A stretch of DNA of 64,000 bases from Myxococcales bacterium (lineage in GTDB: Bacteria; Myxococcota_A; Polyangia; Haliangiales; Haliangiaceae), in assembly GCA_947483555.1 (NCBI GenBank), contig CANKMW010000021.1:1-64000 (forward strand). Reading direction: 5' to 3'. Both the position numbers and the translations under genes were made by a program. Below the pieces are notes generated by a model. It worked only from the letters and a program-made list of their open reading frames with translations. It did no database searches and had not been told where the DNA came from. Positions 34,150-43,342 of this stretch are shown here, piece by piece (within the stretch, counting starts at the first letter, position 1; every line of letters begins with the position of its first letter).

Positions 34150-34692
34150 TCAGTCGGCGCCGCGGCCGCGCAGGTGCCAGTCGCTGGTCGGATCGTCCCA
34201 GGTCGACGACTCGCCGTCGGAGCGGTCGGCCGCCGCTGCGGCGACCGGACCGGTGCCGCGGGGCCGGGCCCGGGGCGGGTGGGTGCCGCCGGCGAAGATC
34301 ACCCGCGACGCCGATTCGCCGGGCTGCAGATGGGGCGCGAGGAAGCGCTCGACGCTGGCGACGATCGCCGCCACGTCGTCGGGATCGATCAGCAGGGCGT
34401 CGATGCCCATGTGGCCGGATCGAGCCGGCGCGTCCGACGACGCCGACACCCAGATCCGCGGCACCGAGAGCCGGGCGTCGTCGAGCGTCTGCACCGCGCG
34501 CGCGGTGTCGTGCCACGACGCCGAGTCGAGGACCACGAGGTGGATTCCACCGGCGTCGAGATGGCGGACCAGGCTGCGCGTGCTGGCCGCGCGCACGACC
34601 TCGAAGCCGCGGGCACGGAGCGCGGTCTCGAAGTCGCCGCCGACCCGCACCGTGGGCGAGAACAGCAAGATCGTGGGTGGATCGGTGGCCAA
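34150..34692 (-). CDS. receiver-like protein lacking the acidic pocket
   Basis: 180 aa from TTG 34692. The first 120 residues resemble a CheY-type receiver fold (TILLFSPTVRVGGDFETALR; GIHLVVLDSASWHDTARAVQ; VPRIWVSASS; IDALLIDPDDVAAIVASVER). The paired acids that normally follow strand 1 are replaced by LFSP, and the switch/Lys signature at strand 5 is missing; the phospho-acceptor-like Asp in VVLDSAS is kept. So it is a pseudo-receiver, probably regulated by protein contacts. A Ser/Arg/Asp-rich tail follows. It is 90 bp downstream of the TPR membrane protein gene. Confidence 0.6.
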   Translation of the reverse strand: MATDPPTILLFSPTVRVGGDFETALRARGFEVVRAASTRSLVRHLDAGGIHLVVLDSASWHDTARAVQTLDDARLSVPRIWVSASSDAPARSGHMGIDALLIDPDDVAAIVASVERFLAPHLQPGESASRVIFAGGTHPPRARPRGTGPVAAAAADRSDGESSTWDDPTSDWHLRGRGAD

Positions 34693-34782
34693 TGACCCTC
34701 GATCGAACCGTACGCCAGATTACACCCTCAGGTACAGCGGAAACGGTGGGGCGGGGAGGCGACGAACCAGCGCTGCTTGCGG

Positions 34783-35952
34783 TCACCGCATGTCGTGACC
34801 GCGGTGCCAGGTCTCGATCAACAGATCGATGAGCTGCTCCTGCATCACGGCGACGTAGACCAGGGCGACGATCGCAGCGCCGGCCACCAGCGCATGGGCG
34901 ACCACGACGCCGCGCATCGCACCACCGCGGCGGCGCGCCAGCTCGAGGCCGGTGCCGGACAGCCACGTGATCGCGACCGCGCCGGCGAGGACCAGCTGGA
35001 CCGCGCGCGCCGCGAGCTGGTTGCCGGTCTCGGCAACCACACCGAGCACCAGCGCGACCGGCGCCAGGTACATCACCTCGAGCGGCGGCGGCCACAGCGC
35101 GCCCACCGCCCGCGCCCACGATCCCGCGCGGCGCCGCAGCACCGCCACCGCGGCGAGCGCGGCCCCGGCGAGCACCATGCGGGAGATCAGCGCCCAGCGC
35201 GCCCGCGCCCGGCCGCGGGCGACATCGGCGAGCGCATCGGCGACCGCCAACCGCGCCAGGTCATCGGGTGGACGCAGCTCGCGCAGCGCACGCTCGGCGC
35301 GATCGTGCTCGCCGGCCGCGGTCCACACCTGGGCCCGCGCCAGCCCGGCCCGGAAGCGCTCGAGATCGTCACCGGCGGCGGCCTCGGCGTGCTGGTACCA
35401 GGCGATCGCCCGCCCGCGGGCGCCGATCCGCGCCCACGCATCGCCCAGCCACAACGCGGCGCCGAACCAGCGCGGGTAGCCGCGGCTGCGATCGAGCAGC
35501 GCGCCCAGCGCCTCGAGGTGCGGGGTTGGATCTTCGGCGCCCGCCGCGGCGCGCACCAGGCGGTCGTGCTCGGCGGCGGTCGCGTCCCACGCGCCGCCCT
35601 CGCCGCCGGTCACGATCAGCTCGGCGAGCCGCGCCGCGGCCCGCCGCGCCAGCCGGCTGTGGGGGAAGGTGTCGAGCAGGCGCCGCCACAGCGCGCGCGC
35701 GCCGGCCAGATCGCCTTGCCGCTCGGCGATGCCGGCCGCCTCGGCCAGCGCGTCGTCGGCCCAGCGGCCGGCCGGCGCCGACGTCGCCAGCGCCTCGAGC
35801 GCGGCGCGGGCACCGGCCAGGTCGCCGTCGCCGAGGCGCTGCGTGGCGAGCGCGAACGCCGCCTCCTGGGCCGCGTCATCCGCCGGCTGCGCGGCGGCGG
35901 CGCCGGCCAGCATCGGCAGCACCGCCAGCACCGTGACCAGCCACATCCGCAC
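34783..35952 (-). CDS. TPR-containing exported membrane protein
   Basis: 389 aa. Signal peptide (MRMWLVTVLAVLPMLAGAAA), then TPR-like helical repeats in the periplasm (ALATQRLGDGDLAGARAALE; AGIAERQGDLAGARALWRRL; TAAGEHDRAERALRELRP), and four hydrophobic segments at the C-terminus (LISRMVLAGAALAAVAVL; MYLAPVALVLGVVAETG; VQLVLAGAVAITWLSG; VVAHALVAGAAIVALVYVAV). Possibly an envelope-assembly scaffold. Divergent from the M48 protease gene. Confidence 0.7.
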   Translation of the reverse strand: MRMWLVTVLAVLPMLAGAAAAQPADDAAQEAAFALATQRLGDGDLAGARAALEALATSAPAGRWADDALAEAAGIAERQGDLAGARALWRRLLDTFPHSRLARRAAARLAELIVTGGEGGAWDATAAEHDRLVRAAAGAEDPTPHLEALGALLDRSRGYPRWFGAALWLGDAWARIGARGRAIAWYQHAEAAAGDDLERFRAGLARAQVWTAAGEHDRAERALRELRPPDDLARLAVADALADVARGRARARWALISRMVLAGAALAAVAVLRRRAGSWARAVGALWPPPLEVMYLAPVALVLGVVAETGNQLAARAVQLVLAGAVAITWLSGTGLELARRRGGAMRGVVVAHALVAGAAIVALVYVAVMQEQLIDLLIETWHRGHDMR

Positions 35953-36048
35953 GGCGACAGCCTAACATCGCTCGCAGTTCCGGTCGGTTGGCCGGCTGCG
36001 ACGAATCGGACGCAACCGGCGACTGCTCCTGACGACAACCTGGGCATC

Positions 36049-39000
36049 ATGGACGAGACCTACCCCGCTGGCCCCAGCGCCGTTCCACCCGATCTCACCC
36101 GACCGAACGCGGCCTACCGCCGCCGCGCGTATCTCGCCGTCGCCGGGCTCGTGCTCTTCGTGGTGGCGTACCTCGCGCTCGCCAGCTGGTTCGCGTGGAC
36201 CGCGTTCCGCATGCTGTCGAGCCTGGTGCGCGGGCCCCAGGACTGGATGATCCCGCTGCTCGGCGGCGCCGGCGCGGGGTTCCTCGCCGTCTTCATGCTC
36301 AAGGCCATCGTCCCGGCCCGCCGGGCCCAGGACGACCGCGAGCACGAGCTGACCGCCGCCGACCACCCGCGGCTGTTCGCGTTCCTCCATCGCCTCGCCG
36401 ACGACGCCCGGGCGCCGCGACCACACCGCGTCTTCGTGTCGGTCCGCGTCAACGCCGCGGTGTTCTACGACCTGACCATCGCGAACCTCGTGCTGCCGTC
36501 GAAGAAGAACCTCGAGATCGGTCTGGGCCTCATCAACGTGCTCACTCTCGGCGAGCTCAAGGCGGTCCTGGCGCACGAGTTCGGCCACTTCGCGCAGCGC
36601 TCGATGGCCGTCGGCCGCTGGGTCTACACCGCGCAGCAGATCGCCGGCCACATCGTGGTCAAGCGCGACGGCCTCGACGAGGCGCTGCAGACCCTGTCGC
36701 GCATCGACCTACGAGTGGCCTGGATCGGCTGGATCCTGCGGCTCATCGTGTGGTCGATCCGCTCGCTGGTCGACACCGCGTTCGGCTGGGTGGTGCTCGC
36801 ACAGCGCGCGCTGTCACGCGAGATGGAGCTGCAGGCCGACCTGGTCGCGGTCTCGCTCACCGGTTCCGACGCGCTGATCCATGCGCTGCACCGACTCGAA
36901 GCCGCCGACGACGCCCTCGACCGCGCGCTGGCGTTCAGCGCTGGCGAGCGGGCCGGCGGCCGCACGGTCGCCGACGTGTTCGCGGTGCAGACCCGGATGC
37001 TCGAGAAGAAGCGCGCGATCCTCGACGATCCGACCTACGGCCAGGTGCCGCCGCTGCCCGCCGACCCGGCCGCACACCGGGTCTTCGAGGCCCAGCTCGC
37101 GCACCCGCCGCGGATGTGGGCGACCCACCCTCCGAGCGAGCTGCGCGAGGCGAACGCCAAACGCGTCTACGTGCCGGCGCCGCTCGACGATCGCCCGGGA
37201 TGGCTGCTGTTCGACGACCCGCGCGCGCTGCGCGCGCGAGTGACGGCGGGGCTGGCCGATGGCAGCCGTGCCCCGGCGCCCCCCACGCCCCTCGAGGAGA
37301 CCCTCGGCGCCATCGACCGGGCCTACGCGCATCGATATTTCGATCCGGCGTACCGCGGCATCTATCTGGGCCGCTCGGCCATGCGCGACGCCGCGAGCGT
37401 GGACGAGCTCTACGGGGCGCCGCCGCCCGCCGCCGAGCTCACCGCCGCGCTCGACGCGCTCTATCCGGCGTCGCTGGCCGCCGAGCTGGCCCGCGTACGC
37501 GAGCTGGCCGCGGAGAAGCGCGCCCTCGAGGCCTTGCGCGCCGGCCTGCTCGAGGCGCCGGGCCGGGTAGTGCGCTTCCGCGGCCAGGATCGCAAGCGCA
37601 AGCAGCTACCCGGCCTGGTCGCCGACGTCGAGCGTGAGCTGACGGCCGCGCGCGGGGTGGTTCGCGACCACGATCGCCGGGTCCGCGCCGTCCACCTGGC
37701 AGCAGCGCAGTCGCTGTCACCGGCGTGGGGATCGTACCTCCGCGGCCTCGCGGCCCTGGTCCACTACGCTGACCACGCCGACGCTGACCTCGACGACGCC
37801 AGCGGATACCTGAACAACGTGATCGCGGTGGTCACCGCCGATGGCCGGGTCAGCGACGCCGAGATCGCCCGCCTGGTAACGGCGGGTCGCGAGCTGCTCC
37901 ACGCGCTCACCGAGGTCCACGACGCCGCGGCCGAGGTCACGTTCGACGAGCGGATCGCCGCCGCGATCGAGGTCGAGAGCTGGTCGGCCAGCCTGGGTGA
38001 GCTCACGCTGGGGTCACCGGTGTCGAGCAACATCGGGCAGTGGTTGCCGGCGGCGCAGACCTGGGTCGACGCCGCGACCGCCCTGCTGACGGCGCTTCGC
38101 GACGCCGCACTCGAGGCCCTGCTGCGCGCCGAGGAAGAGGTCGCGCTCGCGGTCAAGGCCGGCACCGCCGCGCCCCCGCCCCCGATGCCGCCGGGGGTGC
38201 CGCCGCGCTACAAGCTGCTGCAGCCGGGCGACGAGCGACCGCGGCAGCAGCGCCTGGGCTGGTGGGATCGCTTCCAGGTCGCGGACGGCCTCTTGCCCGC
38301 GGCAGCGCGTTTCGCCGTGGCCGGCGCGATCGTCGGCGGTGTGGTGTGGGCCGGCCGCGCGGTCGGCGACGCGACGGTGTTCATCTACAACGGCCTCTCG
38401 CGCACGGTGGTGGTCGACATCGGCGAGCGCCACGTCGAGGTCGCCGCTCACGGCCATCGCGAGGTCGAGGTCGACGGCGAGCGCTCCTACACCGTGCGGG
38501 CCACGACCCGCGACGGCCGGCTCATCGAGTCGTTCCAGGCCCGCGTCGACGACGATTTCGGACGCTACGTCTACAACGTGGCGCAGACCTCAGCGCTCGT
38601 CGAGGTGGTCTACGCCAACGACGCTGGCGACGCCGGCGCGCCACGGGTCACGGCCCGCCGCTGGTTCGAGACCAGCGTCGATCGCATCCATGACCAGCTC
38701 CCCGACCAGGTGCAGAGCAAGGGCGACTCGGTCTCGGTGCTGGCCAGCCTGGCTGACGAGCACCCCGCGGTGGCCGTCGGCCAGCTTGCTGGCGACGAGC
38801 AGGCGGCGTTGGTCATGTCGCACGCGCGCTGGGAGCCACCGGACGCGGTCGATCTCGCGACCTGGATCAGCCTGGTCCCCGATGACCAGGCCAGGGCGAT
38901 CGTCGCCGCCCGCCTGATCGAGTTTCCCGACGACGTCATCACACGGCGCGTCGAGCAGGACCTCGGTGGGCCCGAGGTCTGCGCTCGCCACCGCGCTCGC

Positions 39001-39825
39001 GCCAGCGCACGGCGGTCCGACGCCAGCTGGCAGTACCTCGCCGCCCGCTGCGAACCCGACCCGGCGGCCCAGGACCGCGCGTTGCTCGACGCCGCCGCCC
39101 GCCACCCCGACAGCGCGTGGCTCATGTACGCGGTGGCCGTGGTCGACGAGAACCAGGCTCGCTGGCCGGAGGCCGCCGCCGGCTACGATCGGGTCCGCGC
39201 CATGCTGCCCGGTCTCCGCGAACCGATCGCGATGCGCCTGACGCGCCTGCGCCGGCTCGCGTCGTCCACCGGACGGGTCGACACGTCCGATCTGGTCGCG
39301 CAGGCGCCGCGGCTCCGCTGGTTTGCCCTGCTCGAGGGCTACGACGCGCCCGACGAGGCCAGCGCCGCGGCGTACTGGAAGCTGGGCCGTGGCGAGGTCG
39401 TGGCGGCCGCGGATGCCGCCAGGGACAGCGTCGCGCTGCTGCTCCAGGCCGCGGCGTCGGACGGCGCTCCGAGCGAGCTCGTCGCGCGCGCGCTCGCCGT
39501 GCCGGCGGCGACGCTGGATCCATGGAGCGCGCTATTGGCCTACGCCCTCGCGGCGCGGACCGGCAACGATCCGGCGCCCTACCTCGAGCGCATGACCGGG
39601 CTCGGCGACGACGAGCGGCTGGTGAAGGCGTTCCTGGCCGCGCTCCGCGGCACGGGCGATCCCGCGGCCGCCAGCGCGGCGCTCGACGGCGCGGGCCTCG
39701 AGTCGCGCGCTCACGCCTACGCCGCCGCCGCCGTGCTGCTTGGCGACGCCTGCCCGCTGGCCTGGCGCACGCTGGCGCTGCGCGCCCTGTTCGTCGGCGA
39801 GCGCCCCTACCTCAAGGCTTCGTGA
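36049..39825 (+). CDS. large M48-family metalloprotease with long C-terminal extension, 1258 aa
   Basis: Membrane zinc protease. Two N-terminal hydrophobic segments (YLAVAGLVLFVVAYLALASW; MIPLLGGAGAGFLAVFMLKA), a HEXXH site VLAHEFGHFAQRS (about residues 176-180) and the third ligand in LSREMELQADLVAVSL identify M48 (HtpX/Ste24-like). After the catalytic part comes an unusual 800-residue extension: helical regions, a TerB-like tellurite-resistance-type segment (VIAVVTADGRVSDAEIARLV), another hydrophobic segment (FAVAGAIVGGVVWAGRAVG) followed by a beta-domain (VDIGERHVEVAAHGHREVEV), and TPR-like C-terminal repeats. Normal M48 proteins are 250-450 aa. The 3' end overlaps the convergent phosphatase gene by 14 bp. 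Possibly quality control of membrane proteins. Confidence 0.82.
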   Translation: MDETYPAGPSAVPPDLTRPNAAYRRRAYLAVAGLVLFVVAYLALASWFAWTAFRMLSSLVRGPQDWMIPLLGGAGAGFLAVFMLKAIVPARRAQDDREHELTAADHPRLFAFLHRLADDARAPRPHRVFVSVRVNAAVFYDLTIANLVLPSKKNLEIGLGLINVLTLGELKAVLAHEFGHFAQRSMAVGRWVYTAQQIAGHIVVKRDGLDEALQTLSRIDLRVAWIGWILRLIVWSIRSLVDTAFGWVVLAQRALSREMELQADLVAVSLTGSDALIHALHRLEAADDALDRALAFSAGERAGGRTVADVFAVQTRMLEKKRAILDDPTYGQVPPLPADPAAHRVFEAQLAHPPRMWATHPPSELREANAKRVYVPAPLDDRPGWLLFDDPRALRARVTAGLADGSRAPAPPTPLEETLGAIDRAYAHRYFDPAYRGIYLGRSAMRDAASVDELYGAPPPAAELTAALDALYPASLAAELARVRELAAEKRALEALRAGLLEAPGRVVRFRGQDRKRKQLPGLVADVERELTAARGVVRDHDRRVRAVHLAAAQSLSPAWGSYLRGLAALVHYADHADADLDDASGYLNNVIAVVTADGRVSDAEIARLVTAGRELLHALTEVHDAAAEVTFDERIAAAIEVESWSASLGELTLGSPVSSNIGQWLPAAQTWVDAATALLTALRDAALEALLRAEEEVALAVKAGTAAPPPPMPPGVPPRYKLLQPGDERPRQQRLGWWDRFQVADGLLPAAARFAVAGAIVGGVVWAGRAVGDATVFIYNGLSRTVVVDIGERHVEVAAHGHREVEVDGERSYTVRATTRDGRLIESFQARVDDDFGRYVYNVAQTSALVEVVYANDAGDAGAPRVTARRWFETSVDRIHDQLPDQVQSKGDSVSVLASLADEHPAVAVGQLAGDEQAALVMSHARWEPPDAVDLATWISLVPDDQARAIVAARLIEFPDDVITRRVEQDLGGPEVCARHRARASARRSDASWQYLAARCEPDPAAQDRALLDAAARHPDSAWLMYAVAVVDENQARWPEAAAGYDRVRAMLPGLREPIAMRLTRLRRLASSTGRVDTSDLVAQAPRLRWFALLEGYDAPDEASAAAYWKLGRGEVVAAADAARDSVALLLQAAASDGAPSELVARALAVPAATLDPWSALLAYALAARTGNDPAPYLERMTGLGDDERLVKAFLAALRGTGDPAAASAALDGAGLESRAHAYAAAAVLLGDACPLAWRTLALRALFVGERPYLKAS

Positions 39826-41101
39826 TCGTCAGGCTATCGATCGGCGCGCCGGTCTGATCGAAGGCGTCGAGCACCAGCATCGTGTTGCGGATCCGCACCG
39901 TGACCGCGGAGTGGGTCGAGAGCGAGAGCGCCGTCCACGGGCCGCTGCCGCTGGCGTAGAGGCTGGCGCCGGCGCCGCCGGAGACGACGTAGATCGTGCC
40001 GTCGGCCGGTGTGAGCTGCGGCGTCAGTCCCCGCATGGGGTGGGTGCGCTCGTAGTCGTGATCGTGCCCGGTGAGCACCAGATCGACGCGATGCTGATCG
40101 TAGAGCGGTGCCCACTCGGCCTGCAGGGTCGCATCGGAGCCGTGGTTCGAGGCCGAGTACATGCAGTAGTGGTGATTGACCAGCTTCCAGCGGCTGCCAT
40201 CGCTGGCGGCGAGATCGGCGCGCAGAAATTCCTTGATCGAGCCGCTCAGATCGCCGAGCTGCGGCGGCGTGGTGTCGAGCACCGTGAGGTGGGCGTGGCC
40301 GTAGTCGAACGAGTAGTTGGCCTCGTCGCCCGGCATCGCGTACTGCGAGTAGTAGTTGACGGCGTGGAGCTCGTGGTTGCCGTGCGACGACACCATCGGG
40401 ACCCGGGCCAGGAGCGGCTCGCCGGCGGTGAAGAACTCGTCCCACTCGTCCTGGAACGGCCCGATGGTGACCGCGTCGCCGGAGAAGACGATCAGATCGG
40501 GCGTCCGCAGCTGGAGCTGCGCCACCAGCTGGCCCCACACCTCGTAGCCATCGCGACTGTCGCCGACCGTCGCGATGATGACCTCGGCGTCGGGAGTCAC
40601 GGCGAGGTCGGGCGCGGTGCGGAATCCGTACCGCGGCGACGGGTGCGCCGGGCCAGAGACGATCTGGTAGTCGTAGTCGGTGCCGCCGGTGAGCCCGCAC
40701 AGGTGGGCCTCGTGAATGCGGACCACACCGCCGAGGCCGCCGAAGCCGCTCTGATAGACGAAGGTCAGGGCGTCGACCTGCTGGTCGAGCCCGCCGACGC
40801 CGTAGCGCACCGCGCCGGCGCGGGTGTCGTCGTCGAGCGTCCGCCAGGTGACCACGATCGAGGTCCGCGGATCGCCGGTCAGGCCGAGGTGGACCTGGCG
40901 CACGGTCGGGTCGATGCCGACGAAGTCGTCGGCCACCATCGGGGCCGACGCGCCGTCGCGCGTGGTCACCGTGTAGCCACAGCCGGGCGGCTCGATGCTG
41001 CCGCCGGCCAGCGGTGGTGGCGGCTCGAGCCCGTCGGGGTTGCCGACCACGCAGCTCGCCAGCAGCGCGGCGGCGACGATGGCGACGGCGCCGTGCCTCA
41101 C
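39812..41101 (-). CDS. purple-acid-phosphatase-like metallophosphoesterase lipoprotein
   Basis: 429 aa. Signal peptide with lipobox LASC (HGAVAIVAAALLASC). A fibronectin-III-like domain (QVHLGLTGDPRTSIVVTWRT) precedes a metallophosphatase domain with ATVGDSRDGY, VFSGDAVTIG, SSHGNHELHA, VNHHYCMYS and TGHDHDYERTHP, giving every metal ligand expected of a purple acid phosphatase. It would release phosphate from phosphoesters or polyphosphate in the periplasm or at the surface. GTG 41101 overlaps the porin stop (GTGA). Last gene of the VTC operon; the 3' end overlaps the M48 gene on the other strand. Confidence 0.87.
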   Translation of the reverse strand: MRHGAVAIVAAALLASCVVGNPDGLEPPPPLAGGSIEPPGCGYTVTTRDGASAPMVADDFVGIDPTVRQVHLGLTGDPRTSIVVTWRTLDDDTRAGAVRYGVGGLDQQVDALTFVYQSGFGGLGGVVRIHEAHLCGLTGGTDYDYQIVSGPAHPSPRYGFRTAPDLAVTPDAEVIIATVGDSRDGYEVWGQLVAQLQLRTPDLIVFSGDAVTIGPFQDEWDEFFTAGEPLLARVPMVSSHGNHELHAVNYYSQYAMPGDEANYSFDYGHAHLTVLDTTPPQLGDLSGSIKEFLRADLAASDGSRWKLVNHHYCMYSASNHGSDATLQAEWAPLYDQHRVDLVLTGHDHDYERTHPMRGLTPQLTPADGTIYVVSGGAGASLYASGSGPWTALSLSTHSAVTVRIRNTMLVLDAFDQTGAPIDSLTITKP

Positions 41102-42195
41102 GGCAACCTCGACCGGTACTGGGCCTGGACCAGGACCGTGTCGTTGGCGTAGCGCGCGTCGCCCAGCTCGGCGGTCAGGAACTCGATCTCGACCACGTGC
41201 GAGGCCTGCAGCTGGAGCTTGAGCTCGTGCGCGACCTGATACCAGGTGGCGACGGCGGTGTACGAGCGCAGCGATTGATCGGGATCGCCGGCGGCGAGGA
41301 TCGGCATCGTGTCGTTGCGGTCGATCTCCTCGAAGCGCGCGCCCAGCTCGAGCCGGCGGGCGGCGCCGGTCACCGGCACCAGCATCGCGACCTGGGCCGC
41401 GAACCCGTTGGCGCGGAAGGCGCGGGCGCCGGCCATCGAGAAGTCGTGGTCGACCTGCAGGTACTCGATGGCGCCCGAGACCCCGCGCATCGCGAAGCCA
41501 AGATCGGCGCCCATCGTCACGGCGGTCTCGACGCCGGCGGCGCCGGCGGTCCGGTTGCGCGCCACCGACACCCCGACCACGACGAAGTCGCCACCGTGCG
41601 CCGATTCGGCGACCGCCACGTCGCGGCCGAGGGGGCGGACCTCGACGCGCCCGGCGTAGAGGTAACGCTGATCGAGGTTCTGGAATCGATTGCGGCCTTC
41701 GCCATCGAAGACGCCGGCGGCCAGCGCCACCATCGGCAGGTGCGGCACGGTGAGGCGACCGAGCGCACCGAGCTGCCAGCCCGGCGCCAGCTCGGCCAGC
41801 GCCGCCTTGTCGACGAACGACAGGTCGGCGTCCGACAGCAACGCCTGGCGCGACACCGGCGCCTTGAGCTGTCCGGCGTCGATCTGCCACCGGCCGCCAC
41901 CGACCAGGCACGAGCCGGCGCTGGCGTAGGCGTCGAGGAGCTCGACCTCGGGAGCCAGCCCGACCTCGATGGTCACCCCGGCGTCGAGCCGATCGACCGA
42001 GCGCTGCGCGGCGACCGCCAGCCGGGCGTGGCGCAGCCGAAACCCGTCCTCGTCGAACGGCACGGTGGGGGCATCCTGGCGCAGCCGCAGCTGCGGCTGC
42101 AGGAAGCCGGCGAACGAGACCGCCGACGGTGCCGGCGACGGATCAGCGCCAGCTCCGGCCGGGACGAGGAGCAAGCCAAGGACGAGCGCGCGCAC
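41098..42195 (-). CDS. outer-membrane porin, phosphate-selective porin O/P-like
   Basis: 365 aa from GTG 42195, which gives a proper signal peptide (VRALVLGLLLVPAGAGADPS); a TTG at 42249 would put an Arg-rich stretch in front. The mature part is a beta-barrel with alternating patterns, containing FAGFLQPQLRLRQDA, GFRLRHARLAVAAQRSVDRL, IDAGQLKAPVSRQALLS and the C-terminal strand VLVQAQYRSRLP. The layout and R-L-R-H-A-R motif are those of OprO/OprP-like porins, which carry phosphate or pyrophosphate. The C-terminal residue is Pro and not the usual Phe, so insertion may differ. Confidence 0.75.
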   Translation of the reverse strand: MRALVLGLLLVPAGAGADPSPAPSAVSFAGFLQPQLRLRQDAPTVPFDEDGFRLRHARLAVAAQRSVDRLDAGVTIEVGLAPEVELLDAYASAGSCLVGGGRWQIDAGQLKAPVSRQALLSDADLSFVDKAALAELAPGWQLGALGRLTVPHLPMVALAAGVFDGEGRNRFQNLDQRYLYAGRVEVRPLGRDVAVAESAHGGDFVVVGVSVARNRTAGAAGVETAVTMGADLGFAMRGVSGAIEYLQVDHDFSMAGARAFRANGFAAQVAMLVPVTGAARRLELGARFEEIDRNDTMPILAAGDPDQSLRSYTAVATWYQVAHELKLQLQASHVVEIEFLTAELGDARYANDTVLVQAQYRSRLP

Positions 42196-42259
42196 CTGAC
42201 CTAGACTCGTACGGTCCGGTCGCCGGCGCAACGGTGATCCCGATCGCAACCGGGTCAGA

Positions 42260-43342
42260 TCAGAACGCGGCGCCGAGCTGGAGCGTGGCGGTGATGGTGT
42301 CGTTGACGTCGACCAGCGCGCCGCCGAGGCCGGCTGGCCGCAGGCCGCGGGCGTTGATCACCGACAGCTGGCCCTGCCCGCGCCAGCGCTTCCAGCGTCC
42401 GGCGGCGACCCCGGCGATCACCTCGGTGACGTCGTCGCGCTTGCGCTGCCAGCTCGGGTTGAGGAACGCCCCGAGCACGAACGGCTCGATGTAGGGCTTG
42501 TTCTTCTTGGCGCCGCCGAACCGCCAGCCGCCGGCGAGCTGAGCGGCGACGAAGCCGGTGGCGTCCTCGCCGAGCGCGAGGGCACCGAGGTGGCTCTCAC
42601 CGACCACCAGATCGGCCCACAGCCGCAGGCCGAACCCGGCGTCGTCGAGATCGGCCTCGGCGTCGACGCCCCCGGCCCAGTAGCGGCGCGCGGTGCTGCC
42701 GTCGATGACCTCGCGGTTGGAGCCGAACACACCCAGCCGGATGCCGGGACACGCGTCGAGCTCGCCGCGCACGGTCGCCGCCACGCCGGCGCCATCGGCG
42801 AGCGCGCGCGCCGGATCATCGCCGGCGGTGGTGGTCGACTGCGACAGCGCCGCGATGACCCGCGGCCCGCGCCCGGCGGCGGCCCAGGTCGCCTGCACGC
42901 CGTCGCGACGCCCGGTGAGCGCGACCCCGTCGGCGAGCACGTCGGCCACCGCGCCGCGATCGATGGTCGGCAGCGTCCAGGCCGAGGCCTGCTCGAGCGC
43001 CGAGATCGGCAGCTTGAAGCGGCCGGCGCGCACCGTCACCCCGCCGCCGGCGGCCAGCTCGACGAAGGCGTCCTTGACGTCGACCGAGCCGGCGGCATCG
43101 ACCGAGACCTTGACCCGCGTCTTCTCCTTCCAGGTGTAGTTGACCGCGACCCGCGCGCTGTCGAGGCTCAGCTCGCCGAACCACGGCTCGCCCTCGATCG
43201 AGCTCGCCGCGCCGCGCGCGAACACGCGACCCGCGACCGACAGCGGCTGCTTGCCCTTGGGGCCCTCTTCTTCCTCGGCGTGGGCGGTCCCGGCTCCGGC
43301 CGCGACCAGCGCGGCGACCACGAACGATGATGTTGTTCGCAT
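42260..43342 (-). CDS. second outer-membrane porin-like protein
   Basis: 360 aa, signal peptide MRTTSSFVVAALVAAGAGTA with cleavage after AHA. The barrel has typical segments (SLDSARVAVNYTWKEKTRVK; VDVKDAFVELAAGGGVTVRA, then GRFKLPIS) and ends in TATLQLGAAF with the C-terminal Phe used by BAM. The R-A-G-R-F-K-x-P motif is shared with phosphate-selective porin O/P proteins. The gene begins directly at the stop of the PPDK-like lipoprotein, with 0 bp between, and is followed after 64 bp by the other porin. Function in anion or phosphate uptake is inference from family and neighbours. Confidence 0.75.
   Translation of the reverse strand: MRTTSSFVVAALVAAGAGTAHAEEEEGPKGKQPLSVAGRVFARGAASSIEGEPWFGELSLDSARVAVNYTWKEKTRVKVSVDAAGSVDVKDAFVELAAGGGVTVRAGRFKLPISALEQASAWTLPTIDRGAVADVLADGVALTGRRDGVQATWAAAGRGPRVIAALSQSTTTAGDDPARALADGAGVAATVRGELDACPGIRLGVFGSNREVIDGSTARRYWAGGVDAEADLDDAGFGLRLWADLVVGESHLGALALGEDATGFVAAQLAGGWRFGGAKKNKPYIEPFVLGAFLNPSWQRKRDDVTEVIAGVAAGRWKRWRGQGQLSVINARGLRPAGLGGALVDVNDTITATLQLGAAF

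Noticed and set aside
34777..36048. Long 5' extension of the M48 protease frame
   Set aside because: Overlaps the TPR protein antisense and is Arg/His/Gln-rich; the MDETYP start at 36049 sits just before the first membrane segment.
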